9,820 bases of DNA from Magnetococcales bacterium. Lineage in GTDB: Bacteria; Pseudomonadota; Magnetococcia; Magnetococcales; DC0425bin3. The DNA lies in contig JADGCJ010000123.1 in NCBI GenBank assembly GCA_015229045.1, positions 1-9,820 on the forward strand. Reading direction: 5' to 3'. Below the pieces are notes generated by a model. That model was not told where the DNA came from. It did no database searches and was given only the letters and a program-made list of their open reading frames with translations. This document shows positions 7,974 through 9,820 of the stretch, in pieces; the first letter of the stretch is position 1, and each line of letters opens with the position of its first letter. The position numbers were made by a program, and so were the translations under genes.

Positions 7974-8020
7974 ATAATGTCACCACGTTGACTCGGAAAG
8001 GGGGCGGGGTGTCATTATAC
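7974..8020. promoter_or_regulatory. Divergent promoter region with an inverted repeat
   Basis: The 209-bp gap between kdsD and the CoA-binding gene must hold start signals for both. Reading right, TTGACT (7988-7993) and CATTAT (8013-8018) form a candidate promoter with a long 19-bp spacer. Reading left, a perfect TATAAT (complement of 8014-8019) shares the same A/T block but has no good -35 box. An imperfect inverted repeat, ATAATGTCACC (7974-7984) and GGTGTCATTAT (8008-8018), one mismatch in 11, encloses the region with arm centres 34 bp apart. This is plausible operator geometry. The promoter and operator roles are inferred. Confidence 0.4.
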
Positions 8021-8106
8021 AGACGCCCAACCCCCGGAAACCACCGTTATCGATACCCTGCACCGGAATTGATGCTCCGGCCTCGACCTGGAAAGGAGTA
8101 CCAGCC

Positions 8107-8526
8107 ATGATCATGAACGACCAGGAGATGACAGACATGCTGCGCACAGCCCGCACCATCGCCGTGGTGGGGTTGTCACCGAAACCTGATCGTCCCTCCT
8201 ATCGCGTAGCCGCCTATATGCAACGGGCAGGCTATCGCATTGTTCCAGTCCGGCCCGGTGGCGGCAAGGTACTCGACGAAACCGCCTACGACACTCTGGA
8301 CGCCATTCCCAAGGAGATCAAGGTCGACATCGTCGATGTCTTTCGTCGCCCGGAGGATACGCCGCCCATCGCCGAAGAGGCGGTGCGCATCGGTGCCCGG
8401 GTTTTTTGGTTGCAGAGTGGCATCGTCAACGACGCGGCCCTGACCATCGCCCATAAGGCCGGTCTGCTGACCACCCAGGATCTCTGCCTCATGGTGGAGC
8501 ATAAACGCCTGGTCGGCGTTGCATAG
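8107..8526 (+). CDS. CoA-binding domain protein, YccU/HcgN-like
   Basis: A 139-residue single-domain protein of the CoA_binding_2 family, a Rossmann fold related to the CoA-binding part of succinyl-CoA synthetase. Residues 17-24 (TIAVVGLS) form the first strand and phosphate-binding turn, followed by KPDRPSYRVAAYMQ as in E. coli YccU. Other shared segments are VDIVDVFRRPE (73-83), the FWLQSGIVND stretch (100-109), and a C-terminal Cys/Glu motif around residues 127-134 (Cys127, Glu131, Arg134). The physiological role of the family is poorly known. The ATG at 8107 has AAAGGAG 8 nt upstream. A second ATG two codons later is possible. It is a single-gene unit diverging from kdsD and converging on the flagellin gene, and nothing nearby suggests a partner. 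Confidence 0.9.
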   Translation: MIMNDQEMTDMLRTARTIAVVGLSPKPDRPSYRVAAYMQRAGYRIVPVRPGGGKVLDETAYDTLDAIPKEIKVDIVDVFRRPEDTPPIAEEAVRIGARVFWLQSGIVNDAALTIAHKAGLLTTQDLCLMVEHKRLVGVA

Positions 8527-8552
8527 ATGGGGGGGAAGCCTTACTTGAGCGG

Positions 8553-8570
8553 GGTCCAGGGCAGCCTGGT
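8553..8570. repeat. Short relative of the GGTCCAGG hairpin at a convergent junction
   Basis: The sequence GGTCCAGG-GCAG-CCTGGT sits between the stop codons of the CoA-binding gene (8526) and the flagellin gene (8572). It forms a 5-bp stem (8556-8560 with 8565-8569) and keeps the outer frame of the edge repeats without the TGGGGT tail. A two-way transcription stop is possible given its place, but there is no T-tract. With so short a match, chance resemblance cannot be ruled out. Confidence 0.4.
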
Positions 8571-8571
8571 C

Positions 8572-9417
8572 TCAGCCACTGTTGCCGAGCTGTTTCAACA
8601 GGCTCAGGACCATCTGGGGCTGGAGATTGGCCTGGGCAATCATGGCCACGCCCATTTGTTGCAAAATGGTGAGGCGCGCCAGGTTGCTGGTCTCCATCGA
8701 TATGTCCGTGTCATAGATGCCGGAGTGGGCGGAGGCCACGGCGTCGGAGTAGTAGGTTGCGATGGAGGCCGCCGATTGCAGACGACTCTGCTGGGCACCC
8801 ACCAGGGCCCGAATGTAGGAGACGCTGTTGATGGCATTGTCGACCAACGTGATGGCGGCTGTTGCCGTCGTGCCATCCGTCCCGCCCAGACTGACGTTGG
8901 CGGAAATCCCGATCCCGGTTGGTGTCGCGCTGAGAAGAGTGATTGAAATGAAATCGCCGCTGTTGGCCCCCACCTGGACCGGCTTGTTGGTGAACCCACC
9001 CGACAGGAGATACGTGTTGTTGTAGGTTATTCCCTGGGCCACGCGCAGAATCTCCGCAACAAGTGCCTGAAACTCCAGGTTCATGTTGGCCCGGTCAGAG
9101 GTCAGGTAGGTGGAGTTGGCTGCCGACACGGCCAGTGCGCGCATGCTTTGCAGATTGTCGGCCGTCTCGCTCAGGGCACCATCCGCCACCTGGATCAGGG
9201 AAATGGCATCGTTGGTACTCCGGATGGCCTGGTTGGCGCCACGAATCTGGGAAGCCATCCGCGAGGCAACACCCAACCCCGATGCGTCATCCTCCGAGCT
9301 GTTGATCCGAACCCCGGAGGACAACCGTCGCAGGCTCGTATTCAACGACTTGTTTGTATTGTCAAGCGCGAGGGATGCCCGAAGGGACATGAGATTGCTG
9401 TTGATCGTGATCGGCAT
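8572..9417 (-). CDS. Flagellin (short form)
   Basis: A 281-residue flagellin, the filament subunit exported through the flagellar type III apparatus. The conserved N-terminal D0/D1 half (residues 1-140) begins Met-Pro-Ile-Thr-Ile-Asn-Ser-Asn and contains the RLSSGVRINSSEDDASGL block. The C-terminal half (about 195-281) holds DTDISMETSNLARLTILQQ and ends AQANLQPQMVLSLLKQLG. Only about 50 residues lie between them, so the surface D2/D3 domains are missing. The ATG at 9415-9417 has GAGGGGG about 8-9 nt upstream, and a sigma-28-like promoter lies about 105 bp upstream. No chaperone, cap or other flagellar gene is adjacent, so it looks like a stand-alone flagellin unit, perhaps one of several paralogues. 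It could be named fliC or fla; orthology is not resolvable here. Confidence 0.95.
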   Translation of the reverse strand: MPITINSNLMSLRASLALDNTNKSLNTSLRRLSSGVRINSSEDDASGLGVASRMASQIRGANQAIRSTNDAISLIQVADGALSETADNLQSMRALAVSAANSTYLTSDRANMNLEFQALVAEILRVAQGITYNNTYLLSGGFTNKPVQVGANSGDFISITLLSATPTGIGISANVSLGGTDGTTATAAITLVDNAINSVSYIRALVGAQQSRLQSAASIATYYSDAVASAHSGIYDTDISMETSNLARLTILQQMGVAMIAQANLQPQMVLSLLKQLGNSG

Positions 9418-9521
9418 ACAGTCATCCCCCTCGAGGTTGTCTCAAACCCGACGAAAGCACCGGGGTGGTTTGTCGGCGGCACATCGCTGCGAAGCCGTAA
9501 AGAAAAACCCCCCTGCTCTGT

Positions 9522-9549
9522 TTATCGGTCGATCCGGCAAAAAAGTTGA
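9522..9549 (-). promoter_or_regulatory. Sigma-28-like promoter for flagellin
   Basis: On the minus strand, ACCGATAA (complement of 9522-9529) matches the flagellar sigma factor -10 consensus GCCGATAA in seven of eight positions. TCAA (complement of 9546-9549) lies 16 bp upstream, where TAAA at about 15 bp is usual. Transcription would start near 9515 and leave a leader of about 95-100 nt before the flagellin ATG. The -10 match and its place before a flagellin make this likely. The -35 side is weaker. Confidence 0.6.
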
Positions 9550-9769
9550 GAAAAAAATGGCCGACCGACCTGCCGCAACCCTTTTTTGGCATCATCCAAA
9601 CCCGCAGAGGAGGGTCATCGGGAGATACAATCCCCGAGGTTGCCAGGGTTTTACCGCGCCAGCCGCACGGCGACCCTCACGACCAGAGGGTGGAGGGAGG
9701 CCTCTTCCATCCATGGAGGTTGTCTGTCGGCCTGGGCTTGATTCAAGCAATTATCGGGCCAAGAGTCGG
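9550..9769. other. Non-coding region upstream of the flagellin promoter
   Basis: I find no credible gene here: short open frames lack ribosome sites and family similarity. Small symmetries are visible. TTTGG/CCAAA (9585-9589 and 9596-9600) lies about 35 bp beyond the sigma-28-like -35 box. A 6-bp palindrome GCTTGA-T-TCAAGC lies at 9736-9748. Either could be a regulator site, but both are short enough to arise by chance. No sigma-54 promoter (GG-N10-GC with flanking consensus) fits. Confidence 0.4.
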
Positions 9770-9784
9770 GGTCCAGGGGGCTGG
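9770..9784. repeat. Half copy of the GGTCCAGG hairpin repeat
   Basis: GGTCCAGGGGGCTG at 9770-9783 looks like the left arm and loop start of the same repeat family. The expected complementary arm (CCCCCTGG) is absent. After an 11-bp unrelated spacer a complete short copy follows at 9795. It may be a copy interrupted or truncated when the neighbouring copy formed. Confidence 0.45.
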
Positions 9785-9794
9785 CGACCGGACA

Positions 9795-9820
9795 GGTCCA
9801 GGACAGAGTCCTGGTGGGGT
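9795..9820. repeat. Hairpin intergenic repeat, right-edge copy (cut by window end)
   Basis: GGTCCAGGAC-AGA-GTCCTGG-TGGGGT: a perfect 7-bp stem (9798-9804 with 9808-9814), then the TGGGGT linker seen in the left-edge copy at 35-40. The window stops at the point where the second GGGGC-GAA-GCCCC hairpin would start, so the copy is probably truncated by the window. The stem differs from the left copy by length (7 against 11 bp), with both arms changed so that pairing is kept. Confidence 0.65.

Noticed and set aside
9418..9700. A sigma-54 promoter or c-di-GMP riboswitch upstream of the flagellin
   Set aside because: No GG-N10-GC spacing with flanking consensus exists, and no GEMM-type conserved core could be laid out; the sigma-28-like match is better.
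1..9820. A novel defence, mobile or biosynthetic system
   Set aside because: All 11 genes belong to well-known conserved families in largely familiar order. There is no unknown gene cluster, CRISPR array, integrase or toxin pair.

Overview
The window is a high-GC piece of a Gram-negative bacterial chromosome. It carries 11 intact protein genes and shows no tRNA, rRNA, CRISPR array, transposase or phage gene. Lipopolysaccharide (LPS) transport and Kdo synthesis genes, a sigma-54 gene, a nitrogen-PTS protein and a flagellin together indicate a motile proteobacterium. The small flagellin and the style of the GC-rich hairpin repeats recall Magnetococcales and other deep-branching alphaproteobacteria. 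That placement is an impression from memory and needs a phylogeny of MetK or RpoN.

Layout. Positions 1-123 are non-coding and hold a double-hairpin repeat. From 7897 down to 124, nine minus-strand genes form one compact block in the order kdsD, kdsC, lptC, lptA, lptB, rpoN, ptsN, rapZ, metK. Several are coupled by 4-8 nt overlaps or gaps of 1-2 nt. Larger gaps occur only before rpoN (82 bp) and before metK (77 bp). A 209-bp divergent intergenic region (7898-8106) separates the block from a plus-strand gene for a YccU-type CoA-binding protein (8107-8526). That gene converges on a minus-strand flagellin gene (8572-9417). The last 403 bp are non-coding and hold a sigma-28-like promoter and more copies of the hairpin repeat.

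How the genes work together. KdsD and KdsC make Kdo, the inner-core sugar of LPS. LptC, LptA and LptB are parts of the machine that moves finished LPS to the outer membrane. RpoN, PtsN and RapZ are the regulatory genes that follow the lpt genes in the classical E. coli cluster. Compared with that cluster, hpf is absent between rpoN and ptsN, and metK (S-adenosylmethionine synthetase) lies where npr would be. The CoA-binding protein and the flagellin are separate units.

The genes are conserved housekeeping genes and I see no novel multi-gene system. The most interesting non-coding signal is a family of intergenic hairpins with the frame GGTCCAGG...CCTGGTGGGGT. The arms differ between copies but pairing is kept. 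Copies lie at both edges of the window, and degenerate relatives lie at 8553-8570 and 9770-9784.
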